64,000 nt of DNA from Actinoplanes sp. NBRC 103695. Its GTDB lineage: Bacteria > Actinomycetota > Actinomycetes > Mycobacteriales > Micromonosporaceae. This document shows, in pieces, positions 16,496-24,990 of the stretch (the stretch's first letter is position 1; every line of letters starts with the position of its first letter). The translations under genes were made by a program, and so were the position numbers. The stretch covers positions 124,001 to 188,000 of the forward strand of contig NZ_BSTL01000009.1 in NCBI RefSeq assembly GCF_030269485.1. Direction: 5' to 3'. The notes beneath the pieces were generated by a model. The model had not been told where the DNA came from and ran no database searches. It saw only the letters and a list, made by a program, of their open reading frames with translations.

Positions 16496-17689
16496 GTGGC
16501 GAAGGCGAAGTTCGAGCGGACTAAGCCGCACGTCAACATCGGCACCATTGGTCACATCGACCACGGTAAGACGACGCTGACTGCGGCCATCACGAAGGTC
16601 CTGCACGACCAGTACCCGGACCTGAACCCGTACACCCCGTTCGACGAGATCGACAAGGCGCCGGAGGAGAAGGCCCGCGGCATCACGATCTCGATCGCAC
16701 ACGTCGAGTACCAGACCGAGTCGCGGCACTACGCGCACGTCGACTGCCCCGGTCACGCGGACTACATCAAGAACATGATCACCGGTGCCGCGCAGATGGA
16801 CGGCGCGATCCTGGTGGTTGCCGCGACCGACGGCCCGATGCCGCAGACCAAGGAGCACGTGCTCCTGGCCCGCCAGGTCGGTGTGCCGTACATCGTTGTC
16901 GCCCTGAACAAGAGCGACATGGTCGACGACGAGGAGCTCCTGGAGCTCGTCGAGCTCGAGGTTCGCGAGCTGCTCAGCACCTACGAGTTCCCGGGCGACG
17001 ACCTGCCGGTCGTGCGTGTCTCGGCGCTCAAGGCGCTCGAGGGCGACGCGGAGTGGACCGAGAAGCTCCTCGAGCTGATGAACGCGGTCGACACCGCGAT
17101 CCCGCAGCCCGAGCGTGACACCGAGAAGCCGTTCCTCATGCCCATCGAGGACGTCTTCACGATCACCGGTCGTGGCACCGTGGTGACGGGTCGCGCCGAG
17201 CGCGGCATCCTGAAGCCGAACGAGGAGGTCGAGATCGTCGGCATCCGCGAGAAGTCGACGAAGACCGTCTGCACCGGCATCGAGATGTTCCGCAAGCTGC
17301 TCGACGAGGCCCGCGCGGGTGAGAACGTCGGTCTGCTGCTCCGCGGTATCAAGCGCGAGGACGTCGAGCGCGGCATGGTCGTGGTCAAGCCCGGCTCGGC
17401 CACCCCGCACACGGAGTTCGAGGGCCAGGTCTACATCCTCTCCAAGGAGGAGGGCGGCCGGCACACCCCGTTCTTCCAGAACTACCGCCCGCAGTTCTAC
17501 TTCCGCACCACGGACGTCACCGGCGTCGTCACGCTGCCCGAGGGCACCGAGATGGTCATGCCGGGCGACTCCACCAGCATGTCGGTCAAGCTGATCCAGC
17601 CGATCGCCATGGACCAGGGCCTGAAGTTCGCGATCCGCGAGGGTGGCCGCACCGTCGGCGCCGGAACGGTCACGAAGATCAACGTCTGA
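16496..17689 (+). CDS. tuf: Elongation factor Tu
   Basis: GTPase that delivers aminoacyl-tRNA to the ribosomal A site. The 397-residue product starts at GTG 16496 behind a perfect AGGAGGA. The P-loop GHIDHGKT is at residues 19-26, with DCPGHADY and NKSD following; domains 2 and 3 are complete, including the YRPQFYFRTTDVTG segment that elfamycin antibiotics contact. Last gene of the str operon; the S10 promoter begins 16 bases after its stop, with no terminator seen between. Confidence 0.98.
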   Translation: MAKAKFERTKPHVNIGTIGHIDHGKTTLTAAITKVLHDQYPDLNPYTPFDEIDKAPEEKARGITISIAHVEYQTESRHYAHVDCPGHADYIKNMITGAAQMDGAILVVAATDGPMPQTKEHVLLARQVGVPYIVVALNKSDMVDDEELLELVELEVRELLSTYEFPGDDLPVVRVSALKALEGDAEWTEKLLELMNAVDTAIPQPERDTEKPFLMPIEDVFTITGRGTVVTGRAERGILKPNEEVEIVGIREKSTKTVCTGIEMFRKLLDEARAGENVGLLLRGIKREDVERGMVVVKPGSATPHTEFEGQVYILSKEEGGRHTPFFQNYRPQFYFRTTDVTGVVTLPEGTEMVMPGDSTSMSVKLIQPIAMDQGLKFAIREGGRTVGAGTVTKINV

Positions 17690-17704
17690 CGAAGGTGACC
17701 CCGA

Positions 17705-17734
17705 TTAGCATCGCCGGGTTCGATACGGCATACT
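17705..17734 (+). promoter_or_regulatory. Promoter of the S10 operon
   Basis: TTAGCA (17705-17710), 18 bp, CATACT (17729-17734). The start would be near 17741, giving a leader of about 225 nt. Confidence 0.5.
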
Positions 17735-17754
17735 AGTCAGGTTGCGTCCGCGCG

Positions 17755-17788
17755 GGGTGGCCAGATGCCTCAAGGCAGCTGGCCACCC
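17755..17788 (+). promoter_or_regulatory. Long hairpin in the rpsJ leader
   Basis: GGGTGGCCAG (17755-17764) pairs perfectly with CTGGCCACCC (17779-17788), with an inner TGCC/GGCA helix closing a TCAA loop. It would be the first structure formed in the S10 leader. In E. coli the S10 leader is the target of L4 autoregulation; whether this one is equivalent is unknown. Confidence 0.6.
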
Positions 17789-17877
17789 TCGCCGGGTGTC
17801 CGGTGTGTTCTTTGGCCACCGGCGCCTCGATCCCCGATTCAAGGGTTTGGGTTGTCGCTGCAGTACGTCAGCGATTG

Positions 17878-17904
17878 CGACACGCCCGACCGCGGGGGTC
17901 GGAC
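17878..17904 (+). promoter_or_regulatory. Conserved 27-nt leader element before rpsJ
   Basis: Same element as at 13243-13269 (24 of 27 identical, core CGACACGCCCGACCGCGGG). Here CCGACC and GGTCGG can pair perfectly around GCGGG, forming a small hairpin 60 bases before the rpsJ ATG. Confidence 0.6.
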
Positions 17905-17964
17905 AAACAGGCGAAGGAAGCCTTCGCAACGTAGCGGCATCGAGAGAAGGAAACAGAAGCCATC

Positions 17965-18273
17965 ATGGCGGGACAGAAGATCCGCATCCGGCTCAAGGCC
18001 TATGACCACGAGGTCGTCGACTCCTCGGCGCGGAAGATCGTCGAGACGGTGACGCGTACCGGGGCGCAGGTTGCGGGCCCGGTGCCGCTGCCCACGGAGA
18101 TCAACCGTTTCTGCGTGATCCGTTCGCCGCACAAGTACAAGGACTCGCGCGAGCACTTCGAGATGCGCACGCACAAGCGTCTGATCGACATCATCGACCC
18201 GACTCCGAAGACGGTCGACTCGCTCATGCGTCTCGACCTGCCGGCTGGCGTCGACATCGAGATCAAGCTGTAG
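17965..18273 (+). CDS. rpsJ: 30S ribosomal protein S10
   Basis: Component of the 30S head that also acts, as NusE, in antitermination complexes with NusB. The 102-residue product [19 protein letters not shown] is standard in length and sequence, including the [24 protein letters not shown] loop. It heads the S10 operon; AGAAGGA lies upstream, and rplC follows after 11 bases. Confidence 0.98.
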
Positions 18274-18284
18274 GGATCGCGATC

Positions 18285-18935
18285 ATGGACAGGCAAGTGA
18301 AGGGCATTCTGGGCGCCAAGCTCGGCATGACCCAGGTCTGGGACAACAACAAGGTTGTCCCGGTCACTGTGGTGCAGGCCGGCCCATGCGTGGTGACCCA
18401 GGTCCGCACCCCCGAGGCCGACGGCTACGCCGCGGTCCAGTTGGCGTACGGCGCCATCGACCCGCGCAAGGTGAGCAAGCCGAAGAGCGGCCACTTCGCG
18501 AAGGCCAACGTGTCGCCGCGGCGGCACGTCGTCGAGCTGCGCACCACGGACGCCGGCGAGTACGAGCTCGGCCAAGAGGTCACCGTCGAGACGTTCCCGG
18601 TCGGTACGCCGATCGACGTCACCGGTAAGACCAAGGGCAAGGGCTTCGCCGGTGTCATCAAGCGGCACGGCTTCCACGGCCTCAAGGCCAGCCACGGCGT
18701 CGAGCGCAAGCACCGCTCGCCGGGCTCCATCGGCGCCTGCGCGACCCCGGGTCGCGTCTTCAAGGGCGTCCGGATGGCGGGCCGGATGGGTGGCCGGCGC
18801 TTCACCGTGCAGAACCTCACGGTGCAGGCGGTCGACACCGAGAACAACCTCATCCTGGTCAAGGGCGCTGTTCCCGGCCCCAAGGGTGCGCTGATCCTGG
18901 TCCGCACCGCGGCCAAGAAGGGCGGTGCCGCATGA
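18285..18935 (+). CDS. rplC: 50S ribosomal protein L3
   Basis: Early-assembly 50S protein whose long loop reaches the peptidyl transferase centre. The 216-residue product starts MDRQVKGILGAKLGMTQVW and contains the conserved KGKGFAGVIKRHGF and GRMGG segments. The stop overlaps the rplD start (ATGA). Confidence 0.98.
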   Translation: MDRQVKGILGAKLGMTQVWDNNKVVPVTVVQAGPCVVTQVRTPEADGYAAVQLAYGAIDPRKVSKPKSGHFAKANVSPRRHVVELRTTDAGEYELGQEVTVETFPVGTPIDVTGKTKGKGFAGVIKRHGFHGLKASHGVERKHRSPGSIGACATPGRVFKGVRMAGRMGGRRFTVQNLTVQAVDTENNLILVKGAVPGPKGALILVRTAAKKGGAA

Positions 18936-19579
18936 GTTCGGTCGACGTGATCAACGCCAAGGGCGAGAAGACCGGTTCGGTCGACCTGCCCGCCAGCGTC
19001 TTCGACGTGCAGGCCAACATTCCGCTGATGCACCAGGTCGTGGTGGCCCAGCTGGCCGCCGCTCGCCAGGGCACGGCCAAGGCCAAGACCCGCGGCGAGG
19101 TCGCCGGTGGCGGCAAGAAGCCGTACAAGCAGAAGGGCACCGGTCGCGCCCGCCAGGGCTCGATCCGCGCGCCGCAGTTCACCGGCGGTGGCGTCGTGCA
19201 CGGTCCCGTGCCGCGCGACTACAGCCAGCGGACGCCCAAGAAGATGAAGGCCGCCGCTCTCCGTGGCGCCCTGTCCGACCGGGCTCGTGAGGGCCGGGTG
19301 CACATCGTCGAGTCGTTCATCGACGGCGACACCCCGTCCACCAAGGCGGCGCTGACCGTGCTGCGCAAGGCCACCGAGAGCACCAAGGTGCTCGTCGTGC
19401 TGGACTCCGAGGATCACGTCGCGTGGTACTCGCTGCGCAACGACCACGGCGTGCACCTGCTCGAGGCGGGCCAGCTCAACACGTACGACGTGCTGGTTGC
19501 CGACGAGGTCGTCTTCACCAAGGCCGGCCTCGACGAGTTCCTCGGCCGGACCGAGACCTCCGGGGAGGGGGAGAAGTGA
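18932..19579 (+). CDS. rplD: 50S ribosomal protein L4
   Basis: Lines the peptide exit tunnel together with L22; in enterobacteria it also represses the S10 operon. The 215-residue product keeps the tunnel loop near residues 58-80 (KTRGEVAGGGKKPYKQKGTG), where macrolide-resistance changes arise; it looks wild type. The start overlaps rplC by 4 bases and the stop overlaps rplW. Confidence 0.98.
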   Translation: MSSVDVINAKGEKTGSVDLPASVFDVQANIPLMHQVVVAQLAAARQGTAKAKTRGEVAGGGKKPYKQKGTGRARQGSIRAPQFTGGGVVHGPVPRDYSQRTPKKMKAAALRGALSDRAREGRVHIVESFIDGDTPSTKAALTVLRKATESTKVLVVLDSEDHVAWYSLRNDHGVHLLEAGQLNTYDVLVADEVVFTKAGLDEFLGRTETSGEGEK

Positions 19580-19878
19580 CCACGATCGCCGACCCGCGGG
19601 ACATCATCTTCGCGCCCGTGATCTCCGAGAAGAGCTACAGCGTTCTCGACCAGAACTGGTACACGTTCCTGGTCGACCCGAATGCCAACAAGACGCAGAT
19701 CAAGATCGCGATCCAGCAGATCTTCGACGTGCGCGTGCTGACCGTGAACACGGCGAACCGCGAGGGCAAGCGCAAGCGGACCAAGACCGGCTTCGGACAG
19801 CGCAAGGCCACCAAGCGCGCGATGGTCAAGCTGGCGGAGGGCGACCGGATCGACGCCTTCGGCGGACCGGTCAGCTAA
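19576..19878 (+). CDS. rplW: 50S ribosomal protein L23
   Basis: Sits at the exit of the peptide tunnel and docks trigger factor and SRP. The 100-residue product starts at GTG 19576, which overlaps the rplD stop (GTGA) and is preceded by GGGGAGGGGGAG. The sequence IIFAPVISEKSYSVLDQNWY is typical of the family. Confidence 0.97.
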   Translation: MTTIADPRDIIFAPVISEKSYSVLDQNWYTFLVDPNANKTQIKIAIQQIFDVRVLTVNTANREGKRKRTKTGFGQRKATKRAMVKLAEGDRIDAFGGPVS

Positions 19879-19891
19879 GGGGTTATGACTC

Positions 19892-20731
19892 ATGCCTATC
19901 CGTAAGTACAAGCCGACCACGCCCGGTCGCCGCGGCTCGAGTGTCTCGGACTTTGCCGAGATCACGCGGTCCACGCCGGAGAAGAGCTTGCTGGCTCCGC
20001 TGCCCAAGAAGGGTGGCCGCAACGTCCACGGACGTATCACCACGCGGCACCAGGGCGGTGGCCACAAGCGCCAGTACCGGATGATCGACTTCCGGCGCAA
20101 TGACAAGGACGGCGTGCCGGCCAAGGTCGCTCACATCGAGTACGACCCGAACCGGACCGCGCGTATCGCGCTGCTGCACTACCTCGACGGCGAGAAGCGT
20201 TACATCATCGCCCCGAAGGACCTGAAGCAGGGCGACCGCGTCGAGTCCGGCGTCGGTTCGGACATCAAGCCGGGTAACAACCTGCCGCTCCGTAACATCC
20301 CGGTCGGTACGACGGTCCACAACGTGGAGCTTCGTCCCGGCGGTGGCGCCAAGCTGGCCCGTTCGGCCGGCGTCGGCATCCAGCTGCTCGGTCGCGAGGG
20401 TGTGTACGCCACGCTGCGTATGCCCTCCGGCGAGATCCGTCGCGTCGACGTGCGCTGCCGCGCAACCGTCGGCGAGATCGGCAACGCCGACCAGTCGAAC
20501 ATCAACTGGGGCAAGGCCGGCCGCATGCGGTGGAAGGGCAAGCGCCCGACCGTCCGTGGTGTCGCCATGAACCCTGTCGACCACCCGCACGGTGGTGGTG
20601 AGGGTAAGACCTCCGGTGGTCGCCACCCGGTCAACCCGGGCGGCAAGCCCGAGGGCCGTACCCGCCGCAAGGGCCAGGAGAGCGACAAGCTGATCGTTCG
20701 CCGCCGCTACGCCACCCGCAAGCGCGGGTAA
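19892..20731 (+). CDS. rplB: 50S ribosomal protein L2
   Basis: Large-subunit core protein required for subunit joining and peptidyl transferase activity. The 279-residue product is full length, beginning MPIRKYKPTTPGRRG and keeping the functionally critical histidine in MNPVDHPHGGGEG. Lies 13 bases after rplW. Confidence 0.98.
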   Translation: MPIRKYKPTTPGRRGSSVSDFAEITRSTPEKSLLAPLPKKGGRNVHGRITTRHQGGGHKRQYRMIDFRRNDKDGVPAKVAHIEYDPNRTARIALLHYLDGEKRYIIAPKDLKQGDRVESGVGSDIKPGNNLPLRNIPVGTTVHNVELRPGGGAKLARSAGVGIQLLGREGVYATLRMPSGEIRRVDVRCRATVGEIGNADQSNINWGKAGRMRWKGKRPTVRGVAMNPVDHPHGGGEGKTSGGRHPVNPGGKPEGRTRRKGQESDKLIVRRRYATRKRG

Positions 20732-20745
20732 CGGGAGTTTAAAAG

Positions 20746-21027
20746 ATGCCTCGCAGCCTCAAGAAGGGCCCGTTCATCGACGACCACCTCCTCAAGAAGG
20801 TGGAAGTCCAGAACGAGAAGAACTCGAAGAATGTCATCAAGACCTGGTCGCGACGCTCGACGATCATTCCCGACATGCTCGGGCACACGATCGCTGTGCA
20901 CGACGGACGCAAGCACGTCCCGGTGTTCATCACCGAGGCCATGGTCGGGCACAAGCTCGGCGAGTTCGCTCTGACCCGCACGTTCAAGGGTCACGAGAAG
21001 GACGACCGCAAGAGCCGTCGTCGCTAA
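20746..21027 (+). CDS. rpsS: 30S ribosomal protein S19
   Basis: Head protein at the intersubunit bridge, complexed with S13. The 93-residue product begins MPRSLKKGPFIDDHLL and contains the family signature around HDGRKHVPVFITEAMVGHKL. Standard length. Confidence 0.98.
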   Translation: MPRSLKKGPFIDDHLLKKVEVQNEKNSKNVIKTWSRRSTIIPDMLGHTIAVHDGRKHVPVFITEAMVGHKLGEFALTRTFKGHEKDDRKSRRR

Positions 21028-21064
21028 GCAGATCACGGATTCAGAGGATTTAGGAGCTACAGCG

Positions 21065-21520
21065 ATGCCAGTCAAGGGCGACGCTCCGGTGCTTCCGGGC
21101 GCGCGGGCGATTGCGCGCCATGTGCGCATCTCGCCGAACAAGGCGCGCCGGGTGGTCAACCTCGTCCGCGGTCTGCCCGCGAAGGAGGCTCTCACCGTCC
21201 TGCAGTTCGCGCCTCAAGCGGCGAGCGAGCAGGTCTACAAGGTGTTGGCCAGCGCGATCGCGAACGCGGAGAACAACGAGCGACTCGACCCGGACGCGCT
21301 CCTGGTGAGTGAGGCGTTCGTCGACGAGGGTCCGACGCTCAAGCGGTTCCGGCCGCGGGCGCAAGGCCGGGCGTACCGGATCCGTAAGCGCACGTGCCAC
21401 ATCACCATCGCGGTCGAGGCGGTCCAAGTGGCCCGTCCGGCCAAGAAGGCCGTACCGGCCAAGAAGGCCGAGCCGGCCGCTGAGCCGCAGAAGGCCGAGA
21501 CCACGGAGGACACCGAGTAA
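21065..21520 (+). CDS. rplV: 50S ribosomal protein L22
   Basis: Core L22 (about 120 residues) lines the exit tunnel with its beta-hairpin (GPTLKRFRPRAQGRAYRI), where macrolides act. The 151-residue product has a further C-terminal tail with two AKKAVPAKKAEPA-like lysine/alanine repeats and an acidic end, common in actinobacteria. Its TAA stop shares one base with the rpsC ATG. Confidence 0.97.
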   Translation: MPVKGDAPVLPGARAIARHVRISPNKARRVVNLVRGLPAKEALTVLQFAPQAASEQVYKVLASAIANAENNERLDPDALLVSEAFVDEGPTLKRFRPRAQGRAYRIRKRTCHITIAVEAVQVARPAKKAVPAKKAEPAAEPQKAETTEDTE

Positions 21521-22374
21521 TGGGTCAGAAAGTTCACCCCACCGGATTCCGCCTCGGCATCTCCACCGACTGGAAGAGCCGCTGGTTCGCGGACAAGCTC
21601 TACAAGGACTACATCGGCGAGGACGTCAAGATCCGCCGGATGATGTCCAAGGGCCTGGAGCGTGCCGGCATCTCCAAGGTGGACATCGAGCGGACCCGCG
21701 ACCGGGTCCGGGTCGACATCCACACCGCCCGGCCGGGCATCGTCATCGGCCGTAAGGGCGCGGAGGCCGACCGGATCCGCGGCGAGCTCGAGAAGCTGAC
21801 CGGCAAGCAGGTCCAGCTGAACATCCTCGAGGTGAAGTACCCCGAGTCGGACGCGCAGCTCGTCGCCCAGGCGGTGGCCGAGCAGCTGTCCAGCCGGGTC
21901 AGCTTCCGTCGGGCGATGCGCAAGGCCATGCAGTCGGCCATGAAGAACCCGATCTGCAAGGGCATCCGGGTGCAGGTCTCCGGCCGCCTCGGCGGCGCGG
22001 AGATGAGCCGCACGGAGTTCTACCGTGAGGGTCGTGTCCCGCTGCACACGTTGCGCGCCAACATCGAGTACGGCTTCTTCGAGGCCCGTACCACGTTCGG
22101 CCGCATCGGCGTGAAGGTGTGGATCTACAAGGGTGACGCCGTCGCCGGCCGCGAGGCCGTGCAGGAGGCGCCCGCCCGTCCGCGCCGGGACCGTGCCGAG
22201 CGTCCCGCCCGTCGTGGCCGTTCCGGTTCGTCCGGCACGACCGCGGGCGGCACCGAGGCCGGTCGCGCCGCCGCTCAGTCGCGCGGTGGCGACACCCCGA
22301 CCGGTGAGTCGACCTCCGACGCGGCCGTCGCTGCGGCGCCGGCCGTCGCCGACCCGCAGCCGAAGGAGGGCTGA
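21520..22374 (+). CDS. rpsC: 30S ribosomal protein S3
   Basis: mRNA entry-site protein with helicase-like action together with S4 and S5. The KH domain (GIVIGRKGAEADRIRGEL) lies near residues 69-86. The 284-residue product is longer than E. coli S3 (233) because of a C-terminal disordered tail from about residue 215, first arginine-rich then alanine/threonine-rich. Such tails are usual in actinobacteria. Start overlaps rplV by one base. Confidence 0.97.
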   Translation: MGQKVHPTGFRLGISTDWKSRWFADKLYKDYIGEDVKIRRMMSKGLERAGISKVDIERTRDRVRVDIHTARPGIVIGRKGAEADRIRGELEKLTGKQVQLNILEVKYPESDAQLVAQAVAEQLSSRVSFRRAMRKAMQSAMKNPICKGIRVQVSGRLGGAEMSRTEFYREGRVPLHTLRANIEYGFFEARTTFGRIGVKVWIYKGDAVAGREAVQEAPARPRRDRAERPARRGRSGSSGTTAGGTEAGRAAAQSRGGDTPTGESTSDAAVAAAPAVADPQPKEG

Positions 22375-22377
22375 CAC

Positions 22378-22803
22378 ATGCTGATGCCGCGCAAGCCCCC
22401 GAAGGGCTTCCGCAAGCCGCACCACCCGGACCGCCACGGCGCGTCCAAGGGCGGCAACCGTGTGGTCTTCGGCGAGTTCGGTATCCAGGCACTGGAGCCG
22501 GCCTACGTGACCAACCGGCAGATCGAGTCGGCTCGTATCGCCATGACCCGTCACATCAAGCGTGGTGGCAAGGTCTGGATCTCGATCTTCCCTGACCAGG
22601 CGCTGACCAAGAAGCCCGCCGAGACCCGGATGGGTTCCGGCAAGGGCTCGCCCGAGTGGTGGGTGGCCAACGTCAAGCCGGGCCGGATCCTGTTCGAGAT
22701 GTCGTTCCCGAACGAGACCGTGGCACGCGAGGCCATGCGCCGCGCGATCCACAAGCTCCCGATGAAGTGCCGCATCGTGACGCGTGAAGGGGTGGAGAGC
22801 TGA
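22378..22803 (+). CDS. rplP: 50S ribosomal protein L16
   Basis: Helps position A-site tRNA at the peptidyl transferase centre. The product of 141 residues contains the signature GSGKGSPEWWVANVKPGR. ATG 22378 (MLMPRKPP) is preferred over ATG 22384 because L16 proteins normally begin ML-x-PR. The stop shares one base with the rpmC start. Confidence 0.97.
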   Translation: MLMPRKPPKGFRKPHHPDRHGASKGGNRVVFGEFGIQALEPAYVTNRQIESARIAMTRHIKRGGKVWISIFPDQALTKKPAETRMGSGKGSPEWWVANVKPGRILFEMSFPNETVAREAMRRAIHKLPMKCRIVTREGVES

Positions 22804-23036
22804 TGGCAGCGGGCGTTAAGGCAGCCGAGCTGCGCGACACCTCCGACGAGGACCTGGTCGCGAAGCTGCGGGAGGCCAAGGCGGAGCTGTTCAACCTCCG
22901 CGTGCAGGGCGCTACCGGCCAGCTGGACAACCACCGCCGGCTTCAGGTGGTCCGCAAGGACATCGCCCGGATCTACACGATCATGCGTGAGCGGGAGCTT
23001 GGGCTCTCGGCCGCGCCGGATGAGGTGACAGCATGA
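22803..23036 (+). CDS. rpmC: 50S ribosomal protein L29
   Basis: Small helical-hairpin protein near the tunnel exit. The 77-residue product contains the typical LREAKAELFNLRVQ and HRRLQVVRKDIARIYT helices. It overlaps rplP by one base and rpsQ by 4 bases. Confidence 0.97.
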   Translation: MAAGVKAAELRDTSDEDLVAKLREAKAELFNLRVQGATGQLDNHRRLQVVRKDIARIYTIMRERELGLSAAPDEVTA

Positions 23037-23308
23037 GTGAGGAAACCACTGCCGCTCCCCGGACCCAGCGCAAGGTGCGCGAGGGTCTCGTGGTCGGCGA
23101 CAAGATGGACAAGACCGTCGTCGTCGAGGTCGAGGATCGCGTCAAGCACGCCCTCTACGGCAAGGTTCTTCGCCGGACCCGCAAGCTGTATGTGCACGAC
23201 GAGCAGAACGCGTGCGGCGTCGGCGACCGGGTTTCGCTGATGGAGACCCGTCCGCTCTCCGCCACCAAGCGGTGGCGGATCGTGGAGATCCTCGAAAAGG
23301 CCAAGTGA
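23033..23308 (+). CDS. rpsQ: 30S ribosomal protein S17
   Basis: Primary 16S rRNA-binding OB-fold protein. The 91-residue product has a short threonine/alanine-rich N-terminal extension, then the canonical GLVVGDKMDKTVVVEVEDR. It is the last gene of the classical S10 unit and is followed by a strong hairpin. Confidence 0.97.
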   Translation: MSEETTAAPRTQRKVREGLVVGDKMDKTVVVEVEDRVKHALYGKVLRRTRKLYVHDEQNACGVGDRVSLMETRPLSATKRWRIVEILEKAK

Positions 23309-23311
23309 GTG

Positions 23312-23339
23312 CGCCGGGCCGGTTCCCACCGGCCCGGCG
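23312..23339 (+). promoter_or_regulatory. Strong hairpin at the S10-spc boundary
   Basis: CGCCGGGCCGGT (23312-23323) pairs perfectly with ACCGGCCCGGCG (23328-23339) around TCCC. There is no U-run, so it could be a weak terminator or an RNA-stability and processing site between rpsQ and rplN, the same place where E. coli divides S10 from spc. Confidence 0.6.
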
Positions 23340-23403
23340 GCCCATCGTTCCGCCAAGCTCCGCTGTTTCGGCTGCGGAGAACTGGCAGACATAGGAGACA
23401 GAC

Positions 23404-23772
23404 GTGATTCAGCAGGAGTCGCGACTCCGCGTCGCTGACAACACGGGTGCCAGGGAAATCCTGTGCATCCGCGTGCTCGGCGGCTCAGGTCGCCGCTACG
23501 CGAGCATCGGCGATGTGATCGTGGCCACGGTCAAGGACGCCATTCCCGGCGCCGGTGTGAAGAAGGGTGACGTCGTCAAGGCGGTCATCGTCCGCACGGC
23601 CAAGGAGAGGCGTCGTCCGGACGGCTCGTACATCCGCTTCGACGAGAACGCTGCCGTCATCATCAAGGACGGCGGCGACCCCCGCGGTACGCGTATCTTC
23701 GGCCCGGTCGGCCGCGAGCTTCGCGACAAGCGGTTCATGAAGATCATCAGCCTGGCGCCGGAGGTGCTCTGA
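23404..23772 (+). CDS. rplN: 50S ribosomal protein L14
   Basis: Forms an intersubunit bridge and is the docking site of silencing factor RsfS. The 122-residue product starts at GTG 23404 behind ATAGGAGA and matches the family throughout (IQQESRLRVADNTGAREI, ARELRDK-type end). First gene of the spc unit. Confidence 0.98.
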   Translation: MIQQESRLRVADNTGAREILCIRVLGGSGRRYASIGDVIVATVKDAIPGAGVKKGDVVKAVIVRTAKERRRPDGSYIRFDENAAVIIKDGGDPRGTRIFGPVGRELRDKRFMKIISLAPEVL

Positions 23773-23774
23773 CT

Positions 23775-23855
23775 ATGAGCGAGCGTAGCGAGCGCATCAG
23801 GCTAGATCTTTGCCCGACCACGACGGACGGCGACCGACGGGAGGCGCTGGCATGA
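23775..23855 (+). other. Possible 26-codon leader ORF bearing a GAGCGAGCG repeat
   Basis: Between rplN and rplX, an ATG two bases after the rplN stop opens a 26-codon frame beginning MSERSERIRL. It has GAGGTG upstream, and its stop overlaps the rplX start (ATGA). Its first 20 bases form an imperfect GAGCGAGCGTAGCGAGC repeat. I recall similar GAGCGAGCG stretches as dispersed repeats in Micromonosporaceae, so this may be an inserted repeat rather than a selected peptide. It could still couple rplX translation to rplN. Confidence 0.4.
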
Positions 23856-24166
23856 AGATCAAGAAGGGCGACACGGTCGTCGTCATCGCCGGCAAGGACA
23901 AGGGTGCCAAGGGCAAGGTCATCGCGGCCTACCCCCGCACCGACAAGGTCCTCGTCGAGGGCGTGAACCGCATCAAGAAGCACGAGCGCATCCGCACGAC
24001 GCAGCGCGGCGCCAAGACGGGCGGCATCGTCACGCAGGAAGCCTCGATCCACATCTCGAACGTGCAGATCGTGGACTCGGACGGCAAGCCGACCCGGGTC
24101 GGTTACCGCATCGACGACAACGGCCAGAAGGTCCGGATCGCGCGCAGCAACGGTAAGGACCTGTGA
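23852..24166 (+). CDS. rplX: 50S ribosomal protein L24
   Basis: Assembly-initiating 23S rRNA-binding protein with a KOW motif. The 104-residue product starts at ATG 23852 behind GGGAGG and begins MKIKKGDTVVVIAGKDKG. A longer in-frame start at 23810 has no support. The stop overlaps the rplE start. Confidence 0.97.
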   Translation: MKIKKGDTVVVIAGKDKGAKGKVIAAYPRTDKVLVEGVNRIKKHERIRTTQRGAKTGGIVTQEASIHISNVQIVDSDGKPTRVGYRIDDNGQKVRIARSNGKDL

Positions 24167-24735
24167 TGACCGCGACCACCGAGACCAAGACTCTGCCCCG
24201 GCTCAAGCAGAAGTACCGCTCCGAGGTCATCGCCTCGCTGCAGGAGCAGTTCAAGTACGGCAACCCCATGCAGACCCCCGGCCTGGTCAAGGTCGTGGTC
24301 AACATGGGTGTCGGCGAGGCTGCCCGGGACGCGAAGCTGATCGACGGCGCGGTCAAGGACCTGACCACGATCACCGGTCAGAAGCCGCTGATCCGGCGGG
24401 CGACCAAGTCCATCGCGCAGTTCAAGCTCCGCGAGGGCATGCCGATCGGCGCGAAGGTCACCCTGCGCAACGACCGGATGTGGGAGTTCCTGGACCGCCT
24501 GCTGTCCATCGCGCTGCCGCGTATCCGCGACTTCCGCGGCCTGGACGGGCGCAAGCTCGACGGGCACGGCAACTACACGTTCGGTCTGACCGAGCAGTCG
24601 GTGTTCCACGAGATCGACCAGGACAAGATCGATCGGACCCGCGGCATGGACATCACCGTCGTGACGACGGCCACGACCGACGACGAGGGCCGGGCGCTGC
24701 TCAAGCTCCTGGGCTTCCCGTTCAAGGAGAACTGA
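24166..24735 (+). CDS. rplE: 50S ribosomal protein L5
   Basis: Binds 5S rRNA and contacts P-site tRNA. The product has 189 residues from ATG 24166, which shares a base with the rplX stop; a GTG one codon earlier is an alternative. It contains LVKVVVNMGVGEAARDAK and the RGLDGRKLDGHGNY segment expected of the family. Confidence 0.97.
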   Translation: MTATTETKTLPRLKQKYRSEVIASLQEQFKYGNPMQTPGLVKVVVNMGVGEAARDAKLIDGAVKDLTTITGQKPLIRRATKSIAQFKLREGMPIGAKVTLRNDRMWEFLDRLLSIALPRIRDFRGLDGRKLDGHGNYTFGLTEQSVFHEIDQDKIDRTRGMDITVVTTATTDDEGRALLKLLGFPFKEN

Positions 24736-24737
24736 GC

Positions 24738-24923
24738 ATGGCTAAGAAGGCGCTGATCATCAAGGCTGCCGCGAAGCCGAAGTTCGCTGTGCGTGCTTAC
24801 ACCCGCTGCCAGAAGTGCGGTCGGCCTCACTCGGTCTACCGCAAGTTCGGTCTGTGCCGGGTGTGCGTCCGGGACATGGCTCACCGCGGTGAGCTGCCCG
24901 GCGTTTCGAAGGCTTCCTGGTAA
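24738..24923 (+). CDS. rpsN: 30S ribosomal protein S14, zinc-binding type
   Basis: The 61-residue type Z form of S14 with four zinc ligands, C24, C27, C40 and C43 (CQKC and CRVC). Many actinobacteria also carry a longer, cysteine-free copy used under zinc starvation; that one is not in this window. The start lies 2 bases after the rplE stop. Confidence 0.97.
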   Translation: MAKKALIIKAAAKPKFAVRAYTRCQKCGRPHSVYRKFGLCRVCVRDMAHRGELPGVSKASW

Positions 24924-24990
24924 CCAAGCAATACCGCTTCGCCGTAGGCCCCGGTCGGGGAACCCCGGCGAGAAAGGTTGACGAATACCC

